From positions 682,001 to 746,000 of the forward strand of contig NZ_CAJGZP010000001.1 in the NCBI RefSeq assembly GCF_904846155.1: DNA of 64,000 bases. Direction: 5' to 3'. Positions 28,325-38,142 of the stretch are shown here, one piece after another. The notes below the pieces were generated by a model, which searched no databases, had not been told where the DNA came from, and was given only the letters and a program-made list of their open reading frames with translations. Within the stretch, counting starts at the first letter, position 1. Every line of letters begins with the position of its first letter. The DNA is from Psychrobacter fulvigenes. Its GTDB lineage: Bacteria; Pseudomonadota; Gammaproteobacteria; Pseudomonadales; Moraxellaceae. Position numbers and translations under genes: made by a program.

Positions 28325-28640
28325 TGATATATGTCGATATCTGAATATAAATAAGCGGTTAACAACCGTATATCGATAATTAAAGCCTTTCATACAAATT
28401 TTGTTGCTAAATCTTAGAGAGGTTGCCAGTATTAATAACAGCGTTGTAGAAATAATAAAATATAATTAGTATCAGCTATCTGATTGTTTTTATTGTTCTT
28501 TGTTGTTGGTTCAGTCTCTGACGTCAACAGTATGTTTTTTTATTATTTCCAATGCATCTATCAGCTGTTATTCTATTTTATACCAATAATGTTTAAGTGA
28601 TAGTTGGTAATAGAATGATTCTTCATATGGTAACGCATTA
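28325..28640. other. Non-coding stretch between the PHP RNase and the diguanylate cyclase genes
   Basis: AT-rich 316 bp. A short perfect stem ATCAG-CTAT-CTGAT at 28471-28484 is followed by TGTTTTTATTG and may be a weak terminator. No coding frame or RNA gene is visible. The promoter of the cyclase gene should lie near 28570-28610. Confidence 0.4.
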
Positions 28641-30140
28641 ATGGCTGTCTCTATATACCAATTAGGCTACAAAAAGCTTTCTCGAATCATTTTTGAGTGG
28701 CAGGCTGCCGACCGAGCTTCATTGATGGCACTGTTCATCTTAATGGAAGCATATTTACACTGGCTGTGGTGTCTGTATGTTTGGATACGCCGAGATAAGC
28801 TAAGCATTTATGTGGATATGGACATGCTGTATCCGATGTGGCTTGGCGTCCATATCATGGGGCTGTTTGCTTGGTGGATGGTCGAGCATTTATCGCGTAT
28901 CAAAGACGATGATGCGCGTTTAAACAGATGGCAAATCGTACTCATCTCAGTCTATAGCGTCTATATTGCCTTTGTGATTTTGGTGATGGGACAAAGCGGT
29001 TTGGTCTCAGGGGTGTCATTAGTCGGCGGCGCGATGTTGGGAATGATGCTGATTAGGCGTCGTTATATTTGGCGGGCATTTCTAGGGCTGATTTTATTGG
29101 TTCTAGTGGTGATTAGTTTGCCTTATTGGGGTATCGACTTTCCTAGCTTACAACACATACATGAAAGCACTATACCACTCGATATTTATAGCTATCTGAT
29201 AGCCAGTGGTCTCAGTACTATAGAGATGAGTGCTATTGAAAACGCCATGGCGACTTCGACCCTCTCAAATGAGGCGCTTGGCATAGACGGTCTTAATGAA
29301 GTTCGCCAATCCTCAGCGTTGTTTTGGCATTCGACACATATATATCTGGCAGTGCCCAAAGCCATTTTTATCGTTTATGTATTCCGAGCTTTGTTATTGA
29401 TCTTAGATGCCAGTAAAGCTGAAACCTTAAAACATGCCAATCAAGATGAGTTGACTCAGCTGACCAATCGCCGTTACGGCCTGACTCAAATGCAGGACAC
29501 ACTTGCTGCCTTAGATCATAAACAAAATTATAGTGTGATTTTGATGGATCTAGACTGGTTTAAAAGCATCAATGACAGTTATGGACATCAAGTAGGCGAT
29601 CAAGTATTACAAGAGGTGGCAGGCGTCTTAAAAGCCACGCTGAAAGACACAGACAATGTCAGTCGCTATGGCGGTGAAGAGTTTTTGATTGTATTGCCAA
29701 GTACCGCTCACCATGAGGTACTGACCATTGCTGAACAGCTGCGCTCTAACATCGCAGAGCACATGATACAGGTGAGTGATGGTTTTAGTTTTCAGGTGAC
29801 GGCAAGCTTTGGGGTTTATACCTTAACTTGTGAGGAGCTTGCGCGTATCAAGCAAGATCATATGACTACAGAGGCTGAGACGGTCGTGCCAGTGCTGACA
29901 AAACTACAGAAGCTAAAACGGCGCAAAAACCCGCAAGGGCAGGTTGCAGGTAACCTTCGTGAGCAGTCACAGAGTGAGCTGCCAAGTGATATATGTCAGC
30001 GTTTAATCAGTATTGCGGATAAAGCTTTGTACGAAGCCAAAGACCGTGGACGTAATAAAGTCGTCAGTGCTAATGAGATGCGTGCAGCAAAGAATAGATC
30101 TGAGTCGTCGTCTTCCGCCTCTGGCACTGAACCTCTTTGA
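28641..30140 (+). CDS. Membrane-bound diguanylate cyclase (GGDEF)
   Basis: Synthesises cyclic di-GMP from two GTP. The first ~255 residues contain about six membrane segments; the GGDEF domain follows. The active-site loop is GGEEF at 344-348, preceded by MDLDWFKSINDSYGHQVGD, so catalysis should be intact. At the inhibitory I-site the usual RxxD reads K335-D-T-D338, so product inhibition may be weakened. An unusual ~55-residue basic insert (RRKNPQGQ region, residues ~415-460) splits the GGDEF domain before ADKALYEAKDRGRN. The gene is convergent with truD, the stops lying only 5 bp apart. Confidence 0.93.
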   Translation: MAVSIYQLGYKKLSRIIFEWQAADRASLMALFILMEAYLHWLWCLYVWIRRDKLSIYVDMDMLYPMWLGVHIMGLFAWWMVEHLSRIKDDDARLNRWQIVLISVYSVYIAFVILVMGQSGLVSGVSLVGGAMLGMMLIRRRYIWRAFLGLILLVLVVISLPYWGIDFPSLQHIHESTIPLDIYSYLIASGLSTIEMSAIENAMATSTLSNEALGIDGLNEVRQSSALFWHSTHIYLAVPKAIFIVYVFRALLLILDASKAETLKHANQDELTQLTNRRYGLTQMQDTLAALDHKQNYSVILMDLDWFKSINDSYGHQVGDQVLQEVAGVLKATLKDTDNVSRYGGEEFLIVLPSTAHHEVLTIAEQLRSNIAEHMIQVSDGFSFQVTASFGVYTLTCEELARIKQDHMTTEAETVVPVLTKLQKLKRRKNPQGQVAGNLREQSQSELPSDICQRLISIADKALYEAKDRGRNKVVSANEMRAAKNRSESSSSASGTEPL

Positions 30141-30145
30141 ATCAA

Positions 30146-31372
30146 CTAAGCTGTGCTTAACTGCTGAACCAAGCTTGCTAAGACACTGGTGGCAAAGCTG
30201 CCAGTCGTCAGAGTAAAGCTTAATACTAGCGTTTGCTCATCGCTCCACTTCCAACTCATGTCTTCAATCGGGAGTCTCAGCGCTCGTCGTTGTGCTTTGA
30301 TATCGCGCTGCTCTAAGCCTGTCGCTAGCTGTGTTAATAACGCGCTATTATTTACAACATTTTTCTCGAGCTGAGCTGCTTGGCCACTGACTTTATCGTT
30401 GCCCATACCCCATAACACAGCAGTTGGATGAATATCACCGCTGGTAACTCGCGCGCGCAAAGCATCGTCTATTGCCTCACTGTCAAATATCGAGCCTGAG
30501 CCATCCAAATTAAACACCTCACCTGCCAGTCCAGTATTCCAACTACCATCGCGCACTCTCGCTGCCAATATCTCATTGAATATCAAGCTACGCGCGGCAG
30601 ACAATTCCATAGAGTTTTGCTCTCGCGGCGCACGTTTGCGTTTGCTCTTCTTTGGCTGAGGTCGATTCTCTGGCGCTGGACGTGCAAATAAGGCCAATGC
30701 TTCTCTAATATTATTGCCATTCCATCCAAAGCGCTGTGGGCCAAAATAATTGGGCACACCGGTTGTACCTATATTGGCCAAATGCTGCTCTACAGATGAC
30801 TTATCGTCACCCTCCAATTCAATATCACGCAAGGTAATGATAAATTGATTGGCCCTGTGCGTACCGCGATTGAGTTTTTTATTATGCCAATGTTGGGCGA
30901 GAATAGTGACCGACTCGTTGTCGCCAATATCTATCGGCGCAAATTCAGAATCAGGTAGTTGCCTCAAAGGTATTCGTAAACTAAACCACTGCGTCGTCAA
31001 TGCCTGACGATCTTTGAGTCCTGAGTAGCCGACATCACGTAATGGAATATCAGCCCACTCTGACAGTAGCTTTGCCAGATAAGCGGTATTCATCCCAAGC
31101 TTTTCGATATGCAGCCATAGATGCTCACCTTCACCTGTAAACTTTAAGGGCAATATTTCATTGACGACGAAGTCTGTTGCACTGGTTTTATAAGTTGCTC
31201 GCTGCACAGGCGGTAGAGCCGGCTGCGGTAATTGCGCAGTATCGGCCGCAGCTTGGATATCAATAGTTGAGATATCAAATGACTTGTTATCAACGGTGCC
31301 ATTATCAAAATTATGCTGAGAAGTCGCTGTCGTTTCGTTGTGGTTATGGTTGTGGTGGTCTTGAGAAGTCAT
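30146..31372 (-). CDS. truD: tRNA pseudouridine(13) synthase TruD
   Basis: Converts U13 in tRNA-Glu to pseudouridine. The catalytic motif GYSGLKDRQALT holds Asp121; HRANQFIITLR and GVPNYFGPQRFG are family landmarks. At 408 aa it is ~60 residues longer than E. coli TruD. The surplus is an N-terminal His/Asn/Thr-rich, low-complexity tail (residues 1-55), so translation could start later than the ATG at 31372. A basic, Lys/Arg-rich insert follows NRPQPKKSKRKR. Confidence 0.95.
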   Translation of the reverse strand: MTSQDHHNHNHNETTATSQHNFDNGTVDNKSFDISTIDIQAAADTAQLPQPALPPVQRATYKTSATDFVVNEILPLKFTGEGEHLWLHIEKLGMNTAYLAKLLSEWADIPLRDVGYSGLKDRQALTTQWFSLRIPLRQLPDSEFAPIDIGDNESVTILAQHWHNKKLNRGTHRANQFIITLRDIELEGDDKSSVEQHLANIGTTGVPNYFGPQRFGWNGNNIREALALFARPAPENRPQPKKSKRKRAPREQNSMELSAARSLIFNEILAARVRDGSWNTGLAGEVFNLDGSGSIFDSEAIDDALRARVTSGDIHPTAVLWGMGNDKVSGQAAQLEKNVVNNSALLTQLATGLEQRDIKAQRRALRLPIEDMSWKWSDEQTLVLSFTLTTGSFATSVLASLVQQLSTA

Positions 31373-31596
31373 AAAGTCGTCTTGTGTTTTGATTATAAGT
31401 TTTAGGTTGAAAGGGGGGAGCTAGGAATTAAAGGCCAGTAGAGGTTAGGAAGTTACGTTTTGCAACGCAGCGAACATACAAATAAACAGCGTCCGCTTAG
31501 TTGTCTTGCTACTATCAATGAATCTGCTTTTTAAAGCATATCGACTATTTCAACACGTTTTACTCAGGAAGCCATTATAACTGTTAAGGAAGACTT

Positions 31597-33204
31597 ATGA
31601 CCAACGCAACGATCAATACCGTCACCATCAGCAAAGCCGATATCCCAGATGGCGGCATGAAATCCTATAAGCAAGAGGACGATAGTATCATTCTAATCAC
31701 TCGTGATGACGATGAGTTTAGTGCCTTTGATGGTAAATGCCCGCATGCTGGGGCAGATTTGGGCGAGGGGTTACGCTGTGGTAATCGCGTGGTCTGCCCG
31801 TGGCACCATGGGAGCTTTGATAGCCGAGATGGCACCTTGCTAGAGCCTGTCGCCATGCGCGGATTGACCCAATATGAGCTGACTGACGATGGCGATAGTT
31901 TGACGGTCAATACCTCGGCAAAGATAGACAAACGCATCGAAAATGACAAGCTGATAGACACCCATACCCTCATCGTTGGTGGCGGCGGTGCAGGCTTTAT
32001 GACGGCCAATCAACTGCGTCATACTGGTTATGGCGGTAAGATAACCATCATTAGTGCCGATGACAAAGCCCCTTATAATCGTCCCTTATTATCCAAGATG
32101 TTTTTGGCAGGGAAAATGGACGAGAAGTATTTGCTGCTTGGCGGTGCAGATTGGGCCAGTAAAAACAACATTGATCTACGCTTAAACCAAACCGTCAGTG
32201 AAGTACTCCCCAATGAATGCACCATCGTGATTAAAGACCAGAGCGGTCATAGTGAGCAGCAAACAGCCGATTTCTTAGTGGTAGCGACAGGCGCTGAGCC
32301 AAAGATACCGCCATTTAATGGCGCTGAGCTGGATGGCGTCTATACGCTACGCAGTATGGACGATGCAAAAGACATCAAAGCCGCCAGTGATAACCAGCAT
32401 GTGGTCATCGTAGGCACGGGCTTTATCGGGATGGAAGCGGCTTCGGCACTTATGCAGGCAGGTAAGGCCGCGTCTATCACCATCGTAGGTCGTAGCCGCC
32501 GTGTGATGAGCAATATCGTCTCTGAGAGCGTGAGTAACGCCTTAATCAAACTGCATGAAGACCAAGGCGTTACCTTCGCCTTCGGTGCTGGCGTTGATGA
32601 AATCAATGGAGAAGGTGGTAAAGTCAACGGCATAACGCTGTCTGATGGCAGTAAGCTTGCAGCCGATGTTGTGATTTTGGGTACTGGCGTAGCGCCACGT
32701 ACAGAGCTGTTAAATGAGGTAAACGCTCCAGACGGCGTGCAAGTGAATGATCATTTGCAACTGCGTGATGGCGTCTATGCGCTAGGTGATATCGCTAAAG
32801 CCACTAATCAAATGGGGCGTATGCGTATCGAGCATTGGCGGGTGGCTTTGCAACACGGCATGGTGACGGCGGCAGCTATCTTAAACCAAGACAATGTCAA
32901 CTCATTAGAGGAGCGCATTCCTTTCTTTTGGACAGGGCAATATGGCAAAAGCCTACGCTATAGTGGACATGCCGCTACGCCAGATAACAATATCCTATTT
33001 GGCTCACCAGATAATCTTGATTATATCGAATATTACTTTGATGATGATGGGGAAGATACACGCGCCAGTGCTGCAAGTTCGCTCGGACGTGATAAAGAGT
33101 TAATCGCTTTTTCTGAGTTGTTACGCCGTGGTCATGCGCCAACACGCGCGCAAATCAATGCAGGGTTTGATATTATCGAGCAAGCGCAGGTGTTATCACG
33201 CTAG
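31597..33204 (+). CDS. Rieske domain-containing FAD-dependent NAD(P)H reductase (AIFM3/putidaredoxin-reductase-like)
   Basis: 535 aa. The N-terminal Rieske [2Fe-2S] domain (residues ~10-105) has ligands Cys48/His50 (CPHAG) and Cys67/His70 (CPWHHGSF). A pyridine nucleotide-disulfide oxidoreductase follows, with FAD motif VGGGGAGFM, NAD motif VGTGFIGMEAA and the late YALGDIA motif, then a C-terminal reductase dimer domain. The layout equals that of AIFM3-like proteins. It probably moves electrons from NAD(P)H through FAD to the iron-sulfur centre; the partner is unknown. AAGGAAG precedes the ATG. A MITE-like element begins at the last base of its stop codon. Confidence 0.9.
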   Translation: MTNATINTVTISKADIPDGGMKSYKQEDDSIILITRDDDEFSAFDGKCPHAGADLGEGLRCGNRVVCPWHHGSFDSRDGTLLEPVAMRGLTQYELTDDGDSLTVNTSAKIDKRIENDKLIDTHTLIVGGGGAGFMTANQLRHTGYGGKITIISADDKAPYNRPLLSKMFLAGKMDEKYLLLGGADWASKNNIDLRLNQTVSEVLPNECTIVIKDQSGHSEQQTADFLVVATGAEPKIPPFNGAELDGVYTLRSMDDAKDIKAASDNQHVVIVGTGFIGMEAASALMQAGKAASITIVGRSRRVMSNIVSESVSNALIKLHEDQGVTFAFGAGVDEINGEGGKVNGITLSDGSKLAADVVILGTGVAPRTELLNEVNAPDGVQVNDHLQLRDGVYALGDIAKATNQMGRMRIEHWRVALQHGMVTAAAILNQDNVNSLEERIPFFWTGQYGKSLRYSGHAATPDNNILFGSPDNLDYIEYYFDDDGEDTRASAASSLGRDKELIAFSELLRRGHAPTRAQINAGFDIIEQAQVLSR

Positions 33205-33510
33205 GTCGTGTCCTCATTTTAAAAATGGTGATAAAAATGAGATAAATTGCCGTCAAACAAGGAAAATAGCGCAGATAATATCGAGATATTACCTAGCTAT
33301 AGTCAGTTGAAAATAAAACTGTTACATAAGTTTAAGCGCGCTACTGGTATAAATTTTACTTGCGTGCTGTTATCACAGAGGCTGCGCAAAATTCACCCCA
33401 GTAGCGCTATGTTCTTTTTAAAATGCATCGACTATATTTAACGCTGCTTGGCAAGGTTTAGCCATTTTTAACCCATTTAGGTATCCTTCGATTGAATTGA
33501 GGACACGCCC
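33204..33510. mobile_element. MITE-like element, ~307 bp, with terminal inverted repeats
   Basis: The left end GG(T)CGTGTCCTCA and the complement of the right end GG(G)CGTGTCCTCA match at 12 of 13 positions. The sequence TA (CTAG on both sides if ends are shared) flanks it, as expected for a target duplication. There is no transposase; only a meaningless 64-codon frame lies inside. Target choice and short duplication recall IS5-family (IS427-like) or Tc1/IS630-type elements, so I read it as a non-autonomous derivative. It lies between the reductase stop codon and the hairpin at 33540, which is probably the reductase's original terminator. The stop codon TAG is preserved on both the empty and filled site. 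Confidence 0.75.
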
Positions 33511-33539
33511 TAGTACTCAAAACTGATAAGGTTTAATAT

Positions 33540-33575
33540 AAAGGCTGGCTCATTGATTTGGGTCAGCCTTTTATA
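33540..33575 (+). terminator. Terminator, probably of the Rieske reductase gene
   Basis: Stem AAAGGCTG/CAGCCTTT, extended by partial pairing toward a ~10-nt loop, is followed by TTTTATAC. It lies directly behind the MITE-like element and before the acetyltransferase gene. Confidence 0.65.
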
Positions 33576-33605
33576 CTAAATAGATGGAAAAGGACAACCA
33601 GTATT

Positions 33606-34262
33606 ATGAACGCAGACTCCATAAACAAAAACCACTTAAATAAAGAATCCGTATTTTTACGACAAGCCAAAGCGGATGATATTGACGCACTTGAACAGCT
33701 ACTAAACCGCTGCTATCGGCAGACAGAAGGTTGGACCAATGAAGCAGACTTGGTCGGTGGCATTCGTATCACTCAAGCTGAGCTGGCAAGCGTCATTAAT
33801 AATCCAAAACACTATCTATTCGTCTATCCAAAAACCACGACCGGTGCTCGCGATGACGATGAAACTGGTGAGCTGCTGGGTTGTATCGCGGTCGATATGA
33901 AAGTCGATACTGACTCAAATAGAGATGATCAAGATCAGAGCGACTATTATAATAAAGCCTATATCGGTATGTTTGCAGTACATCCAGAGCTGCAGGGACA
34001 GGGCGTTGGCAATGTAATTTTAGAAGCGGCAGAGACTTTTGCAGAAAGACATTTACAATCGAGCACGCAGGCGCCCGATGAAAAACCTGCTCGTCTTACC
34101 ATGTCTATTTTAAGCCATCGCCCTGAGCTATTGGCTTATTATCAGCGCCGCGGCTATCAGTTGAATGGGAATAAAATGCCGTTCCCAGATGATGGTAATA
34201 ATGGCGAGCCCAAGCGTCAAGATTTAGAGTTATTAGAATTAGAGAAAATCGTCAGTACATAA
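33606..34262 (+). CDS. GNAT family N-acetyltransferase
   Basis: 218-aa protein with the GCN5-related acetyltransferase fold. The N-terminal strand reads VFLRQAKADDIDALEQLLNRCYRQ and the acetyl-CoA loop is in HPELQGQGVGNVILEAAE (Q/R-x-x-G-x-G/A). The late YYQRRGYQL motif is also typical. The ATG at 33606 has AAAAGGA 11 nt upstream; an open frame from 33558 overlaps the upstream terminator and is unlikely to be translated. Substrate not predictable. Confidence 0.9.
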   Translation: MNADSINKNHLNKESVFLRQAKADDIDALEQLLNRCYRQTEGWTNEADLVGGIRITQAELASVINNPKHYLFVYPKTTTGARDDDETGELLGCIAVDMKVDTDSNRDDQDQSDYYNKAYIGMFAVHPELQGQGVGNVILEAAETFAERHLQSSTQAPDEKPARLTMSILSHRPELLAYYQRRGYQLNGNKMPFPDDGNNGEPKRQDLELLELEKIVST

Positions 34263-34291
34263 AGGCTAACTCTCGCTACTTAGAACTAGAG

Positions 34292-34504
34292 TTAATTCCA
34301 AAAATGCCCAAAGGTCATAAACAGGCCAATACTGAGTAATAAGAATGCCACGATGATTAAACGCTTAAACCAATTAAAAGCAGGCAAGCGCGTGGCATTG
34401 TCATCGGACATCAAAAAGGCAAACAAGAACAGTAAGCTTGCTGCCAAGGTCATAATGCCCAGACCGATCGGTAATATAAAAAGGTAAAACTGCCACACAG
34501 TCAT
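34292..34504 (-). CDS. Small two-segment membrane protein, hypothetical
   Basis: 70 aa with two long hydrophobic segments (about residues 5-33 and 47-65) joined by a loop with DDNATRLPAFNWFKR. No family recognised. It is on the minus strand, convergent with the acetyltransferase gene and 30 bp from it. Coding status rests on its membrane-protein-like composition and its place, so confidence is moderate. Confidence 0.6.
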   Translation of the reverse strand: MTVWQFYLFILPIGLGIMTLAASLLFLFAFLMSDDNATRLPAFNWFKRLIIVAFLLLSIGLFMTFGHFWN

Positions 34505-34634
34505 CTCTCAACAGCTTAGAATACTGGCATCATAGCAGTATCGGGATTACACTGTCAGTAACTATCCCGCAAGCCCTAACCATCAAACGTACTCTAATCA
34601 TCAGAGTCCATATTTAACAGAAACTAAAATACTT

Positions 34635-34958
34635 ATGACTCACTTTAAAAAACTGGCCGCGTTATTACTATTGATGCCACTATTGGCTGCTTGCTCGAAT
34701 GCACCTGCTGATAGTATCGTGGAAGATCTCATTCGAGGGCAGTATGAGCAAGCGCATAGCATGATGGCAAATGGTCATGGGAGCGTGGCGATGCCGACAC
34801 TTGAGAATGTCGATGGCGTCAAGTGCCGCTCTGAAGATGGTGAAGAGCGCTATCGATGTATCGCGGATATTACCCAAAGTATCGATGGTAATAGTGAAAC
34901 TAAGACAGTTAATTTTTTAGTGTATAAATACAATGATGAGTGGGCGCTTGGCAGTTAA
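34635..34958 (+). CDS. Small hypothetical lipoprotein
   Basis: 107 aa. Signal peptide with lipobox LLAAC (Cys20), then a compact domain with two Cys (KCRSEDGEERYRCIAD) that could form a disulfide, and a strand-rich C-terminal half. No family recognised; the overall shape recalls small periplasmic NTF2-like or DUF4878-type lipoproteins, which is only a suggestion. A strong terminator follows. Confidence 0.75.
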   Translation: MTHFKKLAALLLLMPLLAACSNAPADSIVEDLIRGQYEQAHSMMANGHGSVAMPTLENVDGVKCRSEDGEERYRCIADITQSIDGNSETKTVNFLVYKYNDEWALGS

Positions 34959-34973
34959 TCTAGGATTTAAACC

Positions 34974-35006
34974 AAACAGGCTATTCTCATTAAGAATAGC
35001 CTGTTT
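34974..35006. terminator. Bidirectional terminator between the small lipoprotein and gor
   Basis: Perfect stem AAACAGGCTATTCT/AGAATAGCCTGTTT with a 5-nt loop, 15 bp after the lipoprotein stop, in front of the 3' end of the convergent gor gene. Confidence 0.85.
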
Positions 35007-35048
35007 AATAAATTTTCTAGTTTGTCCAGTCTATCTAATCCACTCTAT

Positions 35049-36404
35049 CTAACGCATGGTCACAAACTCTTCTGAGCCTGTCGGATGAATGGCGACCGTA
35101 TCATCAAAGTCAGCCTTGGTAGCGCCCATCTTTATCGCTACCGCAAAGCCTTGAATCATCTCATCAACGCCAAAACCAATACCGTGCAAGCCAATAATTT
35201 TCTCATCGTCGCCTAAGCACACCAGTTTCATCATGCATTTTTGCCGATGTTGGGTTACTGCACTGTACATAGGAGTAAATGTCGAGGTATAGCATTTGAT
35301 ATTGTCCTTGCCATACTCGTTGACCGCCTCGATTTCAGACATACCAATGGTGCCGATAGGGGGATGGGTAAAGATAACCGTCGGTATCAAATCATAAACC
35401 AAATGCTCATCATGCTTATCATTAAACAAGCGCTCAGACAGACGCCTGCCTGCGGCGATAGCGACTGGCGTCAAGTCAATACTGCCTTCGATAATATCGC
35501 CGACCGCATAAATGCCATCAATATTGGTATTTTGAAATTTATCGACTTTAATTTTGCCGTTGTCCGTCGTCTCAACCCCTGTCACCTCCAGATTAATATT
35601 GTCGGTGGAAGGCGCGCGACCAATCGCCCAAATCAGGCAATCTACCGTATCAAGACTGCCATCTTCAGTAAATAATTCTAAGCTGCCATCGTCATTTTTA
35701 TTGACTTCACAGATCGTAGTATTGGTATGCAGCTGAATGCCATCTTGCTCCATCTCTAGCATCAAGGTCTCGACGATACTGTGATCAAATGAGCGTAGCG
35801 GCGAATGTTTGCGTACGTATAGATGCACCTCAGCGCCTAAACCACTAAGTAGCCCCGCGATTTCAACGGCAATATATCCTGCGCCCACGATAGCTACCCG
35901 TTTTGGCAGATGATTCAAAGCAAAAAAGCCATCAGAATCTATGCCGTGTTCTCCGCCTTTGATATCGGGGCGAATAGGATGGCCGCCAGTAGCGATCAAA
36001 ATATGGTCAGCGGTAATGTGTTCGCCGTTTACCTCTACCGTATTGGTATCGACAAATTTGGCAAAGCCTTTTATCACTTCAACACCATTTTTTGCCAAGT
36101 TATTATCGTAAGCGCGGTGAATGTTTTCGATATATTGTTGGCGGCTATGTACCAGTTTTTGAAAGTCAAAGCCTTTGACATCGATATCGAAGCCATAGTC
36201 TGGCGCATATTTATGGATGGCTTCGGCAATTTGTGCCCCATACCACATCACCTTTTTGGGTACACAGCCCAAGTTTACGCAGGTACCGCCCAATTGCTCA
36301 GCTTCGATAATGGCGCACTTTTTGCCATAGCTCGCTGCGCGGTTGATCGAAGAAATGCCGCCGCTACCGCCACCAATGGCGATATAGTCATAGTGTTTTG
36401 TCAT
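35049..36404 (-). CDS. gor: Glutathione-disulfide reductase
   Basis: FAD enzyme that reduces glutathione disulfide with NADPH. The FAD motif is [15 protein letters not shown], the redox pair Cys42/Cys47 is in [19 protein letters not shown], and the NADPH motif is [12 protein letters not shown]. The active-site His-Glu of the partner subunit is in [14 protein letters not shown] at the C-terminus. 451 aa, identical in length class to E. coli Gor. Glutathione use agrees with the presence of fghA at 1.9 kb. Confidence 0.95.
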   Translation of the reverse strand: MTKHYDYIAIGGGSGGISSINRAASYGKKCAIIEAEQLGGTCVNLGCVPKKVMWYGAQIAEAIHKYAPDYGFDIDVKGFDFQKLVHSRQQYIENIHRAYDNNLAKNGVEVIKGFAKFVDTNTVEVNGEHITADHILIATGGHPIRPDIKGGEHGIDSDGFFALNHLPKRVAIVGAGYIAVEIAGLLSGLGAEVHLYVRKHSPLRSFDHSIVETLMLEMEQDGIQLHTNTTICEVNKNDDGSLELFTEDGSLDTVDCLIWAIGRAPSTDNINLEVTGVETTDNGKIKVDKFQNTNIDGIYAVGDIIEGSIDLTPVAIAAGRRLSERLFNDKHDEHLVYDLIPTVIFTHPPIGTIGMSEIEAVNEYGKDNIKCYTSTFTPMYSAVTQHRQKCMMKLVCLGDDEKIIGLHGIGFGVDEMIQGFAVAIKMGATKADFDDTVAIHPTGSEEFVTMR

Positions 36405-36582
36405 TGTTATATCTCTCTAATGAATGCGTGTGAATACAGCTTTGAACTCTATTGTAATGGGTGTCATTATAAATCTTACAAGTTTTTTATCGTTAGGGTA
36501 TGTTGAGTAGCATCAATATTTTAACCATATCCAAAAGTAGTTAAATAGAAACAGCTTATCATCTAAATCCATTCAAACCCAC

Positions 36583-37035
36583 TTAGACTATGGCACGACG
36601 TCTATAGAATAACAGTCCAGGAATGGACAAACCCAGCACCAACCCTGAAGTCACAAACAAGGCCTCAAACAAATACACCATCATTTGGCTAAATAACTCG
36701 TCTGAAAAGCCAAAATAACCAATCTGCACCATACTGACCATTGCCTTGTAGGCGGCGATGCCAGGCATCATACAGATGATACTTGGCGAGATTAGGGCTT
36801 TGGGCGGTAAGGTATACTTTTTAGAAAAATATACCCCCAAAAAGCTGGCAAGCATCGCGCCAAAAAAGCTGGCTACTACAATGTGTATGTGCTGATAGAC
36901 AAGCGCTGTTTTTAACCCAAATCCAAAAGCAGTCATCAGCAAACACGGCAAAATATAGCGTTTGGGCACGGTGAACATCAGCGTCCAACCAAGGGTAATA
37001 ATGCACGACAGTACAACGGTCTCAATAAACCACAT
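36583..37035 (-). CDS. Threonine/serine exporter family protein, small subunit (YjjB/ThrE C-terminal-like)
   Basis: 150-aa membrane protein with about five hydrophobic segments. It corresponds to the C-terminal half of ThrE (DUF3815/YjjB). SPSIICMMPGIAAYKAM is the conserved family segment. It follows the larger half with a one-base gap, so the two form a split exporter. In E. coli the equivalent YjjP-YjjB pair is reported to export succinate, so the substrate here is open. Confidence 0.87.
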   Translation of the reverse strand: MWFIETVVLSCIITLGWTLMFTVPKRYILPCLLMTAFGFGLKTALVYQHIHIVVASFFGAMLASFLGVYFSKKYTLPPKALISPSIICMMPGIAAYKAMVSMVQIGYFGFSDELFSQMMVYLFEALFVTSGLVLGLSIPGLLFYRRRAIV

Positions 37036-37036
37036 G

Positions 37037-37873
37037 TCAGAATCCCCAGTGCTGTATTCTAAGTAACACCAGCGCCATCACGATACCAACGCACGCCGAC
37101 AAGGTCAACATATAGGTAAAAACGGCACGCCCCACGCCAATATTGACATAGCCTTTGAGGATGTCTGATAAAGAGTTGATCAAAGGAAAGCTTGGCACCA
37201 GTAGCAGCACGCTAGAAGCGACAGCTATATCCGCATTATTACCAATATCAAAATAATAGGTCGTGGCCCCAATTAAAGAGGCGATAAAAGCGGTCACAAT
37301 GACCGTGATAAAGGGATTGAAATGGTGTTTGGACAGATAGATACGGGTGAACATCGCCACCATGCCAGCGATAAAGGTCACGGCGGTAATCGATAAGCTG
37401 CCACCGTTCAGATAAGCAAACGCGGCACAAGATGTGCCAACAAACAGACCCACCAGCCATGTTGGATAAATCGTCTTATCTAACTCATCAAATGCAAGAA
37501 TGGTGCGGTCTGTCAGTTCATGATTCAGCTTGTTATTGTTATTGTTATTATTATGGTTATCTGTGACCGCTTCGGTTTTATTAACAATTTGCTGAATTTG
37601 TACCAATAAATTGACATTGATGCTCTGATTGATCGTGTCTCTGGTAGTGGTGATACAGCGTTCATTGCGGATGGTAGTCAAAGTAATAGCGTTAAAATTC
37701 AGCGAACATTCTACGCTGTTCATCCCCAAAGCCAGCCCTAAGCGTTTGGATAAGTCCACCACCACGGCAGACTCAGCGCCGTATTGCATAAGCAGTAATC
37801 CGCAGCGCACGCAGAGTCGAGTGATGCGTTGCTGCTGTACGTAGCTGATAGAAGTCATTGGGGGAGTACGCAT
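37037..37873 (-). CDS. Threonine/serine exporter family protein, large subunit (YjjP/DUF1212)
   Basis: 278 aa. A soluble N-terminal region (residues 1-150) matches DUF1212: LCVRCGLLLMQYGAESAVVVDLSKRLG then NSVECSLNFNAI. Five or so membrane segments follow. An Asn-rich tract (residues ~108-116, encoded by repeated AAT/AAC codons) interrupts the soluble part. It is immediately followed by the small half. The start is either 37873 or the Met at 37858; neither has a good ribosome site. Confidence 0.87.
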   Translation of the reverse strand: MRTPPMTSISYVQQQRITRLCVRCGLLLMQYGAESAVVVDLSKRLGLALGMNSVECSLNFNAITLTTIRNERCITTTRDTINQSINVNLLVQIQQIVNKTEAVTDNHNNNNNNNKLNHELTDRTILAFDELDKTIYPTWLVGLFVGTSCAAFAYLNGGSLSITAVTFIAGMVAMFTRIYLSKHHFNPFITVIVTAFIASLIGATTYYFDIGNNADIAVASSVLLLVPSFPLINSLSDILKGYVNIGVGRAVFTYMLTLSACVGIVMALVLLRIQHWGF

Positions 37874-38142
37874 ATTGGCTATTATGATGTTTGTGAATGA
37901 GATAAATGTTAGTAATTATAAGGTACTGCTACGGATTGACCAGCTCGTAGTAATGTAACGATAGCATAACTTAAGGTGTTTTTACTTTGATAAATCCATA
38001 AGTGCAAAATACAAAACTAAGCCCTTAGTCTAGACACGCTTTCGAGATACTATCTAAGCCTGACCTTTCACTGTTCACTGACACGTAGGTGTCATGTTTG
38101 ATGCTACTATGCAGTATAAACTGTTTTTGTAAGGAGAATACC

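Noticed and set aside
33247..33441. 64-codon frame inside the MITE-like element
   Set aside because: No ribosome site, no resemblance to a transposase, and it ends inside the element; treated as chance.
35241..36506. Long plus-strand frames (144 and 198 codons) opposite gor
   Set aside because: They are antisense shadows of the strongly conserved gor gene, without recognisable motifs.
37500..37560. Repeated ATT/GTT triplets as a CRISPR or microsatellite feature
   Set aside because: It is a short Asn codon run inside the ThrE-like gene, encoding a linker, with no spacer structure.
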